Below, piece by piece: positions 17,970 to 31,299 of a stretch of 64,000 bases of DNA. This DNA is from Duganella sp. CF458 (GTDB lineage Bacteria > Pseudomonadota > Gammaproteobacteria > Burkholderiales > Burkholderiaceae_D), in contig NZ_FOOF01000005.1 in the NCBI RefSeq assembly GCF_900113115.1, positions 124,001 through 188,000 on the forward strand, in the 5' to 3' direction. The stretch's first letter is position 1; each line of letters opens with the position of its first letter. Under the pieces are notes generated by a model that was not told where the DNA came from, did not search any database, and saw nothing but the letters and a program-made list of their open reading frames with translations. A program made the translations under genes and the position numbers.

Positions 17970-19147
17970 ACGATTTGCCTAACCAAACAGACAACAAAGA
18001 CGCCCCGCCAAATCCGCAGACTGCGCCGGCCGTCGAGACTCCAAATGCCGCCCAGACTGCGCCAGCGAGCCCGCCGGTACAGGAGCGCGACGCGTTGCGC
18101 CAGCCGCTTACCATCGCGGTGGTGGTGCTTGGCATTCTGCTGGCCGCACAAGCCTTCTACTCGAAAAACCAGGTGTTCCGCCTGCGTGAAGAGATGGCGC
18201 GCCGCCTGCAGCAGGGCGATTCGCTGAACGGGCAGACCAGCCAGTTGGCAAAAACTGTCCAGGAGACGACCAAGGAAATCCAGCTCAAGGTAGGCGTGCT
18301 GGAAAACCGCCAGCAGGAAGCCCAGGCGCAGCAGCTCGCGTTGGAGCAGCTGTACCAGGACATGTCGAAGAACCGCGACGAATGGGCGCTGGCCGAGATC
18401 GAACAAGTGCTGTCCACCGCCAGCCAGCAGCTGCAACTGGCCGGCAACGTGCCAGGCGCGCTGATCGCGCTGCAAAACGCCGACCGCAGCCTGTCCCGTT
18501 CCGACAAGCCGCAATTCATCACCATCCGCCGCGCCATCGCCAAGGACATCGAACGCCTGAAGGCGCTGCCGAACGTCGACAACGTCGGCCTGGCCGTGCG
18601 CCTGGATAACGTGATCGCCCAGGTCGATGGCTTGCCGATGCTGTCCGACGCCAAGCCAGCGCCGCCGGCGCCGGCCGAGCGCAAAGCCTATGCACCGGCC
18701 AAGGCAAAAGGCAAGGGCGCGGCAGCCAAGGACGCGGCTTCCGCGCCGGCGGAAGCCGAAGAAGGCTGGGGCGACCGCCTGAAAAACGTATGGCAGGACT
18801 GGAGCAGCGATATGTGGTCGGAAGTGTCGACCCTGATCCGCGTGCGCCGCGTCGAAACGCCGGACGCCATCATGCTGGCGCCGGAAGAAGCCTACTTCCT
18901 GCGCGAGAACCTGAAACTGCGCCTGCTGAACGCGCGCATGGCCCTGTTGTCCCGTAACGAAGCCGCCTTCCGCGCCGACCTGCTGGCCGCGCAGGAGTCG
19001 CTGGCGCGCTACTTCGACACCAAGACCATCCAGACCAAGACCGCGCAGCAGCTGCTGCGCCAACTGCAAGGCAGCAACCTGCAGATCGAAATGCCGACGC
19101 TGGCCGATAGCCTGAACGCGGTGCGCAACTACAAGGCGAAGCCATAA
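17966..19147 (+). CDS. hemX: HemX-like protein (uroporphyrinogen-III C-methyltransferase-like membrane protein)
   Basis: This is a 393-residue HemX-domain protein. It has a short cytoplasmic Pro/Ala/Asn-rich tail, one transmembrane helix (about residues 50-67), then a long periplasmic coiled coil and helical domain. A Pro/Ala/Lys-rich linker lies near residues 230-255. It has no methyltransferase motifs, so the traditional name is misleading; it is thought to help organise haem synthesis. It overlaps hemD by 4 bases (ATGA) and hemY by one base, a tightly coupled operon. Confidence 0.88.
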   Translation: MNDLPNQTDNKDAPPNPQTAPAVETPNAAQTAPASPPVQERDALRQPLTIAVVVLGILLAAQAFYSKNQVFRLREEMARRLQQGDSLNGQTSQLAKTVQETTKEIQLKVGVLENRQQEAQAQQLALEQLYQDMSKNRDEWALAEIEQVLSTASQQLQLAGNVPGALIALQNADRSLSRSDKPQFITIRRAIAKDIERLKALPNVDNVGLAVRLDNVIAQVDGLPMLSDAKPAPPAPAERKAYAPAKAKGKGAAAKDAASAPAEAEEGWGDRLKNVWQDWSSDMWSEVSTLIRVRRVETPDAIMLAPEEAYFLRENLKLRLLNARMALLSRNEAAFRADLLAAQESLARYFDTKTIQTKTAQQLLRQLQGSNLQIEMPTLADSLNAVRNYKAKP

Positions 19148-20343
19148 TGCGTCTCTTTATCTGGCTCGTTGTGATGATGGCTGCGGCCATCGGTATTGCC
19201 GTGACGGCACGCTTCAATCCGGGCAATGTGGTGCTGTTCTATCCGCCTTACCGCGTTGACCTGTCGCTCAACTTCTTCATGGTGCTGCTGGTTGCGGCCT
19301 TCCTGCTGGTGCATTTCCTGGTGCGCGCCTTCAACGCCACTGTCAACATGCCGCGCAAAGTGGCGGCCTACCGCCAGAACAAGCGTGAACGCGATGGCAA
19401 TAAGGGCCTGCGCGATGCGCTGAAAGCCCTGTTCGAAGGCCGCTTCGGCCATGCCGAGAAGGCCGCGCTGCGTGCTGCCGAATTGCCGGAGAATGCCGGC
19501 GTCGCCGCCCTGATCGGCGCCCGCGCCGCGCACCGCATGCGCCAGCAAGCCCGCCGCGACCAGTGGCTGGCCCGCATCGCCAGCGACAACGGCATGAAAA
19601 CGGCGCGCCTGATGACCATGACCGAACTGCTGGTCGACGACCATCAACCGGAGGCTGCGCTGGAAGCCGTGCGCGAACTGAATGCCAGCGGCACCCGCCA
19701 TATCCACGCCCTGCAATGGTCGTTGAAGGCCGAACAGCAAGCCAAGAACTGGCCTGAAGTGCTGCGCCTGGTGCGCCTGCTGGACAAGCACAAGGCCCTG
19801 CATCCGGCCCTGTCGGCGCGCCTGCGCGAGCTGGCTTACGACGACCTGATGTCCGATAACGCGCACGACGCCGAATCGCTGCAACGCGTGTGGAGTACCA
19901 TCCCGGCCGCCGACCGCCTGAAGCCATACGTCGCCTGCCGCGCCGCCACCGCCCTGAATGCACGCGGCCTGCACGACGAAGCGCGCGTGGTGTGCGAGGA
20001 ATCGCTGGCGGCAAACTGGGATGAACGCGTGCTGCGCGCTTACCGCGACGCGGCCGCGCCGGTCGGTTCCGCCGCGCTGCTGGTGCAGATCGAGCATTGC
20101 GAAGGCTGGGTGCGCGAGCGCCCGAACGACGCGGAACTGGCGCTAACCCTGGGTTCCCTGTGCCTGAAGCAAAAACTGTGGGGCAAGGCCCAGCGCTACC
20201 TGGAGCAAGCACTGTCCGATGCCTCCGAATCGCGCATGGTGCGCGAATCCCACCTCAAGCTGGCGCAGTTGCACGAAGCGCTGTCCCAGCCCGAAGAAGC
20301 GGCGAACCACTATCGCCAGTGCGCCTTGGCAACTATCTTGTGA
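19147..20343 (+). CDS. hemY: HemY-type haem biosynthesis membrane protein
   Basis: This is a 398-residue protein with a HemY N-terminal region of two transmembrane helices (about 1-20 and 40-62) followed by TPR-like helical repeats to the C-terminus. This is the proteobacterial HemY, not the Bacillus protoporphyrinogen oxidase of the same name. It sits at the end of the hemCDXY operon and presumably acts with HemX at the inner membrane. The GNVVLFYPPYRVDLSLNFF segment is typical of the family. It starts with ATG, coupled to hemX. Confidence 0.9.
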   Translation: MRLFIWLVVMMAAAIGIAVTARFNPGNVVLFYPPYRVDLSLNFFMVLLVAAFLLVHFLVRAFNATVNMPRKVAAYRQNKRERDGNKGLRDALKALFEGRFGHAEKAALRAAELPENAGVAALIGARAAHRMRQQARRDQWLARIASDNGMKTARLMTMTELLVDDHQPEAALEAVRELNASGTRHIHALQWSLKAEQQAKNWPEVLRLVRLLDKHKALHPALSARLRELAYDDLMSDNAHDAESLQRVWSTIPAADRLKPYVACRAATALNARGLHDEARVVCEESLAANWDERVLRAYRDAAAPVGSAALLVQIEHCEGWVRERPNDAELALTLGSLCLKQKLWGKAQRYLEQALSDASESRMVRESHLKLAQLHEALSQPEEAANHYRQCALATIL

Positions 20344-20377
20344 CGGTGCTGCGCCGCACAAGCGGCGCCCACTTCGC

Positions 20378-20383
20378 TATAAT
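20378..20383 (+). promoter_or_regulatory. Candidate -10 box for ppa
   Basis: TATAAT lies 45 bases before the ppa ATG, just downstream of hemY. The matching -35 region is weak. It suggests that ppa is transcribed apart from the hem operon. Confidence 0.5.
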
Positions 20384-20427
20384 TGCAAGGTTAGACTGTT
20401 CAAAAAAGCATTAACCCGAGGAAAAAC

Positions 20428-20964
20428 ATGAGCCTGAATAAAGTACCGGCCGGCAAAGACCTGCCGAACGATTTCAACGTGATTATCGAGATCCCGATGA
20501 ACGCGGATCCGATCAAGTACGAAGTGGACAAGGAATCCGGCGCCATCTTCGTGGACCGTTTCATGGGCACCGCCATGCACTACCCGTGCAACTACGGCTA
20601 CATCCCCAACACCCTGTCCGACGACGGCGACCCGGTCGACGTGCTGGTGATCACCCCGTTCCCGCTGATCCCTGGCGTGGTGGTGCGTTGCCGCGCCATC
20701 GGCGTGCTGAAAATGACCGACGAAGCCGGCCAGGACGCCAAAGTGCTGGCGGTGCCGGTCGATAAGATCCTGCCGATCTATAAGCACTGGCAGAAGCCGG
20801 AAGACCTGCAGGACCTGCGCCTGCAACAGATCCAGCACTTCTTCGAGCACTACAAGGACCTGGAGCCAGGCAAATGGGTCAAGGTTGATGGCTGGCACGG
20901 CCCGGAAGAAGCCAAGAAAGAAATCATGCACGGCGTAGCACAAGCCGCCAAACAAGAAGGCTGA
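20428..20964 (+). CDS. ppa: Inorganic pyrophosphatase (family I)
   Basis: This is a soluble 178-residue Mg-dependent enzyme that hydrolyses pyrophosphate and so drives biosynthetic reactions forward. The metal-binding signature is [22 protein letters not shown] and [11 protein letters not shown] are further family landmarks. Length matches bacterial hexameric enzymes. A GAGGAAAA ribosome-binding site precedes the ATG. It is a single gene with its own candidate promoter and a strong terminator. Confidence 0.97.
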   Translation: MSLNKVPAGKDLPNDFNVIIEIPMNADPIKYEVDKESGAIFVDRFMGTAMHYPCNYGYIPNTLSDDGDPVDVLVITPFPLIPGVVVRCRAIGVLKMTDEAGQDAKVLAVPVDKILPIYKHWQKPEDLQDLRLQQIQHFFEHYKDLEPGKWVKVDGWHGPEEAKKEIMHGVAQAAKQEG

Positions 20965-20982
20965 TTGTCGGCCTGTTTGAAG

Positions 20983-21008
20983 AAAGCGCCCCGCGGGGCG
21001 CTTTTTTT
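20983..21008 (+). terminator. ppa intrinsic terminator
   Basis: A 10-bp stem AAAGCGCCCC/GGGGCGCTTT with a two-base GC centre runs into a seven-T tract. Confidence 0.93.
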
Positions 21009-21047
21009 GTATAGTCCTTGCGTGAACCCTGACAGGGAGGACGCAAG

Positions 21048-22625
21048 ATGGAAGGATCATTGTCGGTCTGGGCGAAAACCGCCCCCGTCGCCGCCACGCC
21101 TCATCTGAGCGGCGAACTGCAGGCAGATACCTGCATCATCGGCGGCGGCATCGCCGGCCTGACTACCGCCTACCTGCTGTCGCTGGAAGGGCAACGCGTG
21201 ATCTTGCTGGAAGCGCGTGAGCTGGGCAGCGGCGAAACCGGCCGCACCACGGCCCACCTGATGCCGCCGGATGAGTGGTACCACTGTATCGAGCAGGACT
21301 TCGGCTCAGTCAACGCAAGGCTGGTGGCCGCCGGCCAGATGGCGGCGATCGACCAGGTGGCGACCATCGTCGGTAGCGAAGGCCTGGACTGCGGGTTCGA
21401 ACGGCTCGATGGCTACCTGTATTCCGCCAGCGGCGACCCGAATGAGATCCGGCGCGAAAGCGAGGCGGCCACGCGCGCCGGGCTGGAAGTCGAGCTGCTG
21501 CCGCAGGTGCCGGGACTGCCGTTTGAAAGCGGCTCATGCGTGCGCTACGCCCAGTTGGGGCAGTTCCACCCGCTGCAATACCTCGACGGACTGGCGCACT
21601 GCATCCGCCGGCGCGACGGCCGCATTTTCTGCAACAGCCGCGCCATCGGCATCGACCGGGTGGGCGACCAGCTGCATGTGAACACGGCCAGCGGCCGCGT
21701 GCTGGCGAACGCCGTGGTGGTCGCGACCAATACGCCGTTCAACAACCGCGTCGTCCTGCATACCAAGCAAAACGGCTACCGCAGCTATGTGATCGGCGTC
21801 GAAGTGCCCACCGGCTCCTTGCCGCACATGCTGCTGTGGGATACCGGCGACCCTTATTACTACGTGCGGCTGGAATCGGGCGGGGCCAGCCCGGGCCACG
21901 AAATGCTGATCGTCGGCGGATGCGACCACAAGGTCGGGCAGGACCATGACCCGCGCCACCGCCATGACCAGCTTGAAGCCTGGGTGCGCCAGCGCTTCCC
22001 GATGGCCGGAGCGGTGACCTTGCGCTGGTCCGGCGAAGTGATGGAGCCGGCGGACGGCCTGCCTTTCCTCGGCCGCAATCCGATGGACAACGGCCAGGTG
22101 TACGTCATCAGCGGCGATTCGGGCACCGGCATGACGCACTGCACGCTTGGCGCGATGATCGTGCGCGACTTGGTGATGGGACGGGAAAATCCCTGGGCCG
22201 AGTTGTACGACCCGGCGCGCAAGCCGATCCAGGGCATGCGCGATTTCATGCAGGAGCAGGCCAATACCCTGGCGCAGTACGGCGATTGGCTGCGCGGCGG
22301 GGAAGTGGAGTCGGCAGTGGAGATCGCGCCGGGGCAGGGCGCTATCCTGAACCGCGGCGCCAGGAAGCTGGCGGTCTACCGCGACGACGACGGCGGACTG
22401 CATGCCATGTCGGCTGCCTGCACCCACCTTGGCTGCGCGGTTAACTGGAATCCGGCCGAACGGTCCTGGGACTGCCCGTGCCATGGTTCGCGCTTCTCCG
22501 CCGAAGGCGCGGTGCTGCATGGCCCCGCCAATACGGCGCTGGCGGCGGAAGAACTGGACGATGACGAGGCGGGCATCCAGCCGGTGCCGGGCCAGCCTGG
22601 CAGCAGCCACCGCGCGCCGCGCTAG
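21048..22625 (+). CDS. FAD-dependent oxidoreductase with C-terminal Rieske 2Fe-2S domain
   Basis: This is a 525-residue fusion. Residues about 20-400 are a DadA-type (DAO fold) FAD oxidoreductase: the dinucleotide motif is CIIGGGIAGLTTAYLLS and the C-terminal FAD motif ends in GDSGTGMTHCTLGA. Residues about 425-515 are a Rieske domain with the C-x-H...C-x-x-H ligands in CTHLGC and CPCHGS. Such fusions are common in bacteria and are annotated as FAD-dependent oxidoreductases of unknown substrate; they probably oxidise an amine or small metabolite and pass electrons through the cluster. It starts with ATG with GGAGG upstream. It meets the next gene tail to tail with a 4-base overlap. Confidence 0.88.
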   Translation: MEGSLSVWAKTAPVAATPHLSGELQADTCIIGGGIAGLTTAYLLSLEGQRVILLEARELGSGETGRTTAHLMPPDEWYHCIEQDFGSVNARLVAAGQMAAIDQVATIVGSEGLDCGFERLDGYLYSASGDPNEIRRESEAATRAGLEVELLPQVPGLPFESGSCVRYAQLGQFHPLQYLDGLAHCIRRRDGRIFCNSRAIGIDRVGDQLHVNTASGRVLANAVVVATNTPFNNRVVLHTKQNGYRSYVIGVEVPTGSLPHMLLWDTGDPYYYVRLESGGASPGHEMLIVGGCDHKVGQDHDPRHRHDQLEAWVRQRFPMAGAVTLRWSGEVMEPADGLPFLGRNPMDNGQVYVISGDSGTGMTHCTLGAMIVRDLVMGRENPWAELYDPARKPIQGMRDFMQEQANTLAQYGDWLRGGEVESAVEIAPGQGAILNRGARKLAVYRDDDGGLHAMSAACTHLGCAVNWNPAERSWDCPCHGSRFSAEGAVLHGPANTALAAEELDDDEAGIQPVPGQPGSSHRAPR

Positions 22626-23740
22626 CGGAAGGGCGTGTGCTCGTTCAGTTCATCGAGGTAGGCATCGATGCCGCCTGCCTCGCGCTCCAGGAAGCGTTCC
22701 ACCGCGTCGCTGAAAGCGGCGTGGGCCAGCCAGTGGGCGGACCAGGTTTTCTGCGGCAGGAAGCCGCGCGCCATCTTGTGCTCGCCCTGTGCGCCGCCCT
22801 CGAAGGTCTTGATGCCGTTGGCGATGCAGAACTCGAGCGGCTGGTAGTAGGCGGCCTCGAAATGCAGGCAGGGGATGTGTTCCATCGCGCCCCAGTAGCG
22901 GCCATACAGGGTGTCTGCGGTGTGGATCAGCAGTGAAGAGGCAAGCGGCTGGCCATCGCGCTCGGCCACTACCAGCAGCAGGTTGTGCGGCATGGTACGG
23001 GCCAGGCGCAGCCAGAAATCCAGGTTCAGGTAGGGCGACGAGCGGTGCTCGGCGTAGGTGTTGCTGTAGCAACGGTGGAAAAAGCGCCAGTCTTGCTCGA
23101 CCGTTTCCTGACCGCGCAATTGGCGCATGGTGATGCCGGCTTGCCTGACCTTGCGGCGCTCGGCGCGGATGTTCTTGCGCTTCCTGTGTTCCAGCGTGTC
23201 CAGGAACTGGTCGAAATTCTGGTAGCCCTGGTTCAGCCAGTGGAATTGCACGCCGGTCCGCAGCATGAAGCCCGCCGCGCGCAACTGTTCCGCTTCGTCT
23301 TCCGGTGGGTAGAGAATGTGGGTGGAGGACATGCCGGCCACGCCTTGCTGCTCCTGCAGGAACGCCAGCAGGGCGCGGCGCGCCGCCGCATCGCGCGCCA
23401 GCAGGCGCGGGCCGGTGACTGGCGTGAAGGGAATGGCCGACAGCAGCTTGGGGTAGTACTCGATGCCGTTGCGGTGATAGGCGTCGGCCCAGGCCCAGTC
23501 GAACACATATTCGCCGTAGGAATGGGATTTGACGTACAGCGGCATGGCGGCGGCCAGGCTGTCGCCTTCCCATACAGCCAGGAATTGCGGCTGCCACCCC
23601 GTATCGGCGCACGCGCTCCCCGATTCGTGCAGGGCATGCAGGAAGGCGTGCGACAGGAAGGGATTGCCCGCCGCCAGCCGGTCCCATTCGGCAGAGGCGA
23701 CGTCGGCGAGAGAAGAAAGGACGCTGGTACGGTATGTCAT
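22622..23740 (-). CDS. COG3146-type GNAT/FemAB-like acyltransferase
   Basis: This is a 372-residue protein of the DUF482/COG3146 family, often labelled a GNAT-family or peptidoglycan-biosynthesis-like protein. Typical segments are NPFLSHAFLHALHESGSA at the N-terminus, AMPLYVKSHSYGEYVFDWAW, and the late YYQPLEFCIANGIKTFEGGA followed by GEHKMARGFLP. The fold is expected to be a tandem GNAT like FemAB aminoacyltransferases; no substrate is established. It starts with ATG. It converges on the FAD/Rieske gene. The repeat element at 23759-23820 lies just upstream of its start. Confidence 0.82.
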   Translation of the reverse strand: MTYRTSVLSSLADVASAEWDRLAAGNPFLSHAFLHALHESGSACADTGWQPQFLAVWEGDSLAAAMPLYVKSHSYGEYVFDWAWADAYHRNGIEYYPKLLSAIPFTPVTGPRLLARDAAARRALLAFLQEQQGVAGMSSTHILYPPEDEAEQLRAAGFMLRTGVQFHWLNQGYQNFDQFLDTLEHRKRKNIRAERRKVRQAGITMRQLRGQETVEQDWRFFHRCYSNTYAEHRSSPYLNLDFWLRLARTMPHNLLLVVAERDGQPLASSLLIHTADTLYGRYWGAMEHIPCLHFEAAYYQPLEFCIANGIKTFEGGAQGEHKMARGFLPQKTWSAHWLAHAAFSDAVERFLEREAGGIDAYLDELNEHTPFR

Positions 23741-23758
23741 CCGGCCATTCTAGCCAAT

Positions 23759-23820
23759 TACGGCCCAGCCCGTGTCCCACCTTGGGGTCACACCCCAAAT
23801 GGGACACGGGCTGGGCCGTA
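23759..23820. repeat. 62-bp palindrome containing copy C of the 38-bp repeat
   Basis: Arms of 21 bases (23759-23779 and 23800-23820, beginning TACGGCCCAGCCCGTGTCCC) are perfect inverted repeats, and inside them TTGGGGT pairs with ACCCCAA. The core 23771-23808 is the same 38-bp element found twice at 1.0-1.1 kb. It separates two divergent genes. Confidence 0.85.
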
Positions 23821-23876
23821 CGCAGGGGCGGGGGCAATGTTAAAATCTTCGCCATCACCTTTGGCCTCGCTGAGTT

Positions 23877-26290
<2,414 letters not shown>

Positions 26291-27463
26291 TCAGGCCGCA
26301 GTTTCAGCGACGCGTACACAGTCGCGGCCTGCATTCTTGGCCGCATACAACGCCCGATCGGCACGCGCCAGCAGCGTGTCCGGCCCGGTATCTTCCGCCC
26401 CCAGGCAGGCAATGCCGATGCTCAAGCTGAGCGGCACGGCCCGGCCTTCATGCCTGATTTGCAGCGCCAGGGTGCCGGCGCGCAGGCGCTCCGCAACCAC
26501 CTGGGCTTCCTTGATGCCTGTAGATGGCAGCACGACCGCAAACTCCTCGCCGCCGAGGCGTGCCGCCAGGTCGCTGCGCCTGCAGGCGGTGGCGCAGTGG
26601 CGTCCGATGGCGGCGATCGCCTGGTCGCCGGTGGGGTGGCCAAAGCTGTCGTTGATCGCCTTGAAATGGTCGATGTCGATCATCAGCAGCGAGAGCTCGT
26701 GCCCATAGCGCCGCGAGCGTTCAATTTCCATTTCGGTGCGTGCCATGAACTGGCGGCGGTTGGCGATGCCGGTCAGGAAATCGGTGGTCGCGATCTCGTG
26801 CAGCGCGCGGTTGCGGTCGTCGATGGTTTGTTCCAGCTGCAGGCTTTCCAGTTCAAGCGCATCGGCCAACGCATGGAGCGCGGCGCGCGCATTGTCGCTC
26901 TCGATGCGGAATTGGGCGGCGATCACGAGGATGGGGAGGGCGCCGCGCAGCAGTTCGCCGGCCGGGGACATGGCGGACGTGCCTGCGATGGCGGGCAGCA
27001 AATGCCAGGCGGCGTCGATGCCGAACAATGCGCACAAGATGGCGCGGCCATTGCGCGGCGCATGGAGGAAAAGCAGTACGCCGGCGGCCAGCAGCAATGG
27101 AACGCGAACCGCAGCACCGAGGATGAGGGAGAGCAGGGCCGCCGCCAGCAGCAGCCCCATCCACGGCTGGGACTTGTGCAGGCATGGCGGCGGGGCCGGC
27201 ATGTAGCACGCCGCGCCGCGCAGCAACAGTACGGCGTTTGCCGCCATCAGCACGTGTGGCAGCATGATCGAAAGCGCCGCCGGCAAGTTGCCGCGCATGC
27301 CAGCCAGTATCCAGGCCACGCCCTGGCAAATGGCCGCCAGGCTCCAGTTCGAACCGGCCGAACGTCCATCGCGTACCGCGTGCAGGCCGATGAAGGCGAT
27401 GCCGATCGCGAGGCATGCAATGCCGAGGGTCAGGTGGCAGGTGCCGAGGTGCAGGGGAGTCAA
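26291..27463 (-). CDS. Membrane-bound GGDEF diguanylate cyclase
   Basis: This is a 390-residue protein. About six hydrophobic helices fill residues 5-200, then a coiled linker, then a GGDEF domain at about 225-385 with the active-site signature RLGGEEFAV, so it is predicted to make cyclic di-GMP. The TTG start overlaps the TGA of the upstream gene (TTGA) and has GGAGG in front, so the two cyclases are translated in a coupled way. Both share a similar layout and probably arose by duplication. The signal sensed by the membrane part is unknown. Confidence 0.85.
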   Translation of the reverse strand: MTPLHLGTCHLTLGIACLAIGIAFIGLHAVRDGRSAGSNWSLAAICQGVAWILAGMRGNLPAALSIMLPHVLMAANAVLLLRGAACYMPAPPPCLHKSQPWMGLLLAAALLSLILGAAVRVPLLLAAGVLLFLHAPRNGRAILCALFGIDAAWHLLPAIAGTSAMSPAGELLRGALPILVIAAQFRIESDNARAALHALADALELESLQLEQTIDDRNRALHEIATTDFLTGIANRRQFMARTEMEIERSRRYGHELSLLMIDIDHFKAINDSFGHPTGDQAIAAIGRHCATACRRSDLAARLGGEEFAVVLPSTGIKEAQVVAERLRAGTLALQIRHEGRAVPLSLSIGIACLGAEDTGPDTLLARADRALYAAKNAGRDCVRVAETAA

Positions 27464-28686
27464 GCTGCCTCCACGCGGTTGCGGCCACCGTTTTTGGCGC
27501 GATACAGCGCCGTGTCGGCGCGTGCAACCAGACTGTCCATCGAGGTATCGTAGGATTTGAGCGTGGCGACGCCGAAGCTGGCGGTGACCTGGTGCGGCAC
27601 GCCTGATAGCGCTGGCGGGATGGCGGTGATGGCGCGCCGCAGGCGCTCGGCCGCCAGGCGGGCTGCAATCGCGCTGGTTTCAGGCATCAGCAAGGCAAAT
27701 TCTTCGCCGCCCAGCCGGCCGGGCAGGTCGACGTTGCGTGCATTGGACTGGCAGGCTTGCGCGATCACCTGCAGCAGCTTGTCTCCCGCAGGATGACCGA
27801 AGCGGTCGTTGATCTGCTTGAAGTGGTCGATGTCCAGCAGCAGGAGCGTCAACGGCAGGTGATAGCGGCGGGCACGCTCGATTTCGTCGTTGCCGCGTTC
27901 CATGAAGTGGCGGCGGTTGGCGATGCCCGTCATGCTGTCGGTGCTGGCTTGCCTGGTCAGTTCCGCCGTGCGTTCGACTACCACGGACTTCAGCATGTCG
28001 CGCTTTTGCTGCAGGCGGCCGGCGTGGGCTGCCAGTTCGTCGCGAATCTTTTCGCTCTCCAGCCGGAACTGGAAGGCGTTGACCAGCACATGCAGGATGC
28101 CGCCCACCGAGACCATGACGGCAAAGGAGGAGCCGCCGGCCAGGAAGCTGTCGACGTGGTCGCCGGAAAACACGGCGGCGCCCAGGCGCAGCACGCTCCA
28201 GATGGCGGCCAGCGCCAGGATGTCGACCAGGTAGCGGGTGCCGGCGGGCAGGCCGGGGCGCTTGACCAGCATCAACAAGGTGGCGCAGTAAAAGGCGGCG
28301 CGGTAGGCGGACACCAGGGCGATACGTGCCTGCAGGCTGGCTTGGCCGTAACTGAACCAGGCAAAGCCCGCGACCGCCGCAACGATGCACAAGAGGTAAT
28401 AGCGATCGCTGTAGCGTGCCCCGACCAGCATTGCCGTGCCGCGGTGGATGAACACCAGGCTGACGACGGAAAGCGCATTGTCGGCGACGGTGCCGATATA
28501 GCCAGGAAGGGTGGCTGAATTGGCAACCAGCAGGGCTGCCACGCCGCCGGTCAAGGCCGACATGGCCCATTGCCCGCCCGGTGTGCCGGCCAGTGCGCGG
28601 CCACGCAAGCCCCTGAAGGCGCAGGCAATCAGGATCGACAGGAAGCCGACCAGGCTAGTGGCAGTAGCGACATCAAAGGTAAACAC
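27460..28686 (-). CDS. Membrane-bound GGDEF diguanylate cyclase
   Basis: This is a 408-residue protein with several N-terminal transmembrane helices (residues about 8-195), a coiled-coil linker (VFSGDHVDSF region through KRDMLKSVVVERTAEL) and a C-terminal GGDEF domain with RLGGEEFAL. It is predicted to make cyclic di-GMP. The start is probably GTG at 28686; the ribosome-binding site is weak, so the start is not certain. It is the first gene of a two-gene operon, and the AT-rich region upstream (28687-28781) would hold its promoter. Confidence 0.84.
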   Translation of the reverse strand: MFTFDVATATSLVGFLSILIACAFRGLRGRALAGTPGGQWAMSALTGGVAALLVANSATLPGYIGTVADNALSVVSLVFIHRGTAMLVGARYSDRYYLLCIVAAVAGFAWFSYGQASLQARIALVSAYRAAFYCATLLMLVKRPGLPAGTRYLVDILALAAIWSVLRLGAAVFSGDHVDSFLAGGSSFAVMVSVGGILHVLVNAFQFRLESEKIRDELAAHAGRLQQKRDMLKSVVVERTAELTRQASTDSMTGIANRRHFMERGNDEIERARRYHLPLTLLLLDIDHFKQINDRFGHPAGDKLLQVIAQACQSNARNVDLPGRLGGEEFALLMPETSAIAARLAAERLRRAITAIPPALSGVPHQVTASFGVATLKSYDTSMDSLVARADTALYRAKNGGRNRVEAA

Positions 28687-28747
28687 GGACAGGCAGGCGC
28701 ATCATGAAAGTTGCACCATTGTATCATTTGTTACTAGATGTTAAGTT

Positions 28748-28770
28748 TTAACTTTCCAATTGAAAGTTAA
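28748..28770. other. AT-rich perfect inverted repeat upstream of the diguanylate cyclase pair
   Basis: TTAACTTTC and GAAAGTTAA (9-bp arms, 5-base centre CAATT) form a perfect dyad in the AT-rich 95-base gap between the TRIC-like gene and the cyclase operon. It could be an operator for the cyclases or a weak transcript-end hairpin; no T-tract follows in either direction. Confidence 0.5.
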
Positions 28771-28781
28771 TTGGCGATAGC

Positions 28782-29408
28782 CTATGGCCGGCTGATCTTC
28801 AGGTCGAAACGCCAGGCCAGCAGGCGCAGCACGGTGATCAGCCCCGCGCTGGACCACAGCGCCACGTCGTCCGACACCTGGGTGTATTGCAGCGCGATGT
28901 AGAACCAGCAACCGAAGAAGGCGCAGATCGCATACGGTTTGCCGTCGCGGAACACCATCGGCACCTCGTTGCAGATAATGTCGCGCAGCACGCCGCCGAA
29001 AATACCGGTGACCACCCCCATCATCACTGCCACGAAGATCGGCATGTCGGCCGCCAACGCTTGCGCCACGCTGGCGACGGCGAACAGGCCAAGGCCGACG
29101 GCGTCGGCGATCACGATCAGGCGCTCGGATACGATGTGGCGGATATGCCTGACGAAGGGCGCCGCCACCAGGGCGACCACGAACAGCAGGATGGTATATT
29201 CCTGGTGCGCCACCCAGAACAGGGGGCGTTTGTCGAGCAGGATGTCGCGCACGGTGCCGCCGCCGAATGCGGTGATGAAGGCGACGATGAACACGCCGAC
29301 AATGTCCATCCGTTTGCGGCGCGCCTCGATGAACCCGGAGAAGGCCCCGACCAGGATTGCGACGACCTCAATGATGGTAATTAGGGAGACGGCGGGGACG
29401 ATTTTCAT
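28782..29408 (-). CDS. TRIC/UPF0126-family cation channel-like membrane protein
   Basis: This is a 208-residue integral membrane protein with seven predicted helices in two related halves. Each half carries the glycine-rich signature of the bacterial TRIC family (AFGGGTVRDILL in the first, GIFGGVLRDIICNEVP in the second). Members form homotrimeric K+-conducting channels in vitro; the physiological role in bacteria is unclear. The start is the ATG at 29408; an upstream start would add 54 residues of non-conserved Arg/Pro-rich sequence. Confidence 0.88.
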   Translation of the reverse strand: MKIVPAVSLITIIEVVAILVGAFSGFIEARRKRMDIVGVFIVAFITAFGGGTVRDILLDKRPLFWVAHQEYTILLFVVALVAAPFVRHIRHIVSERLIVIADAVGLGLFAVASVAQALAADMPIFVAVMMGVVTGIFGGVLRDIICNEVPMVFRDGKPYAICAFFGCWFYIALQYTQVSDDVALWSSAGLITVLRLLAWRFDLKISRP

Positions 29409-29484
29409 GAGCCGCAGATTAGCATCCTGATTACCGAACCTGCAAGCCGGGCGTGTCGCGCCGGCGTCGGGGCCGTGGCGTGGA

Positions 29485-31139
<1,655 letters not shown>

Positions 31140-31299
31140 TTAATATGTCTTGAATATGGGTGCGGACAGGAATGCTACAAGTCCGGCCCCAAGCAAACCG
31201 AAATTATATGCGAAGCGTGCATTTCACATGTACCGTGGGGCCGCTTTACCTTGATATGCCTTAGAATAAGCGCAATTATGGAATTTTTGCCTCCAAGCA

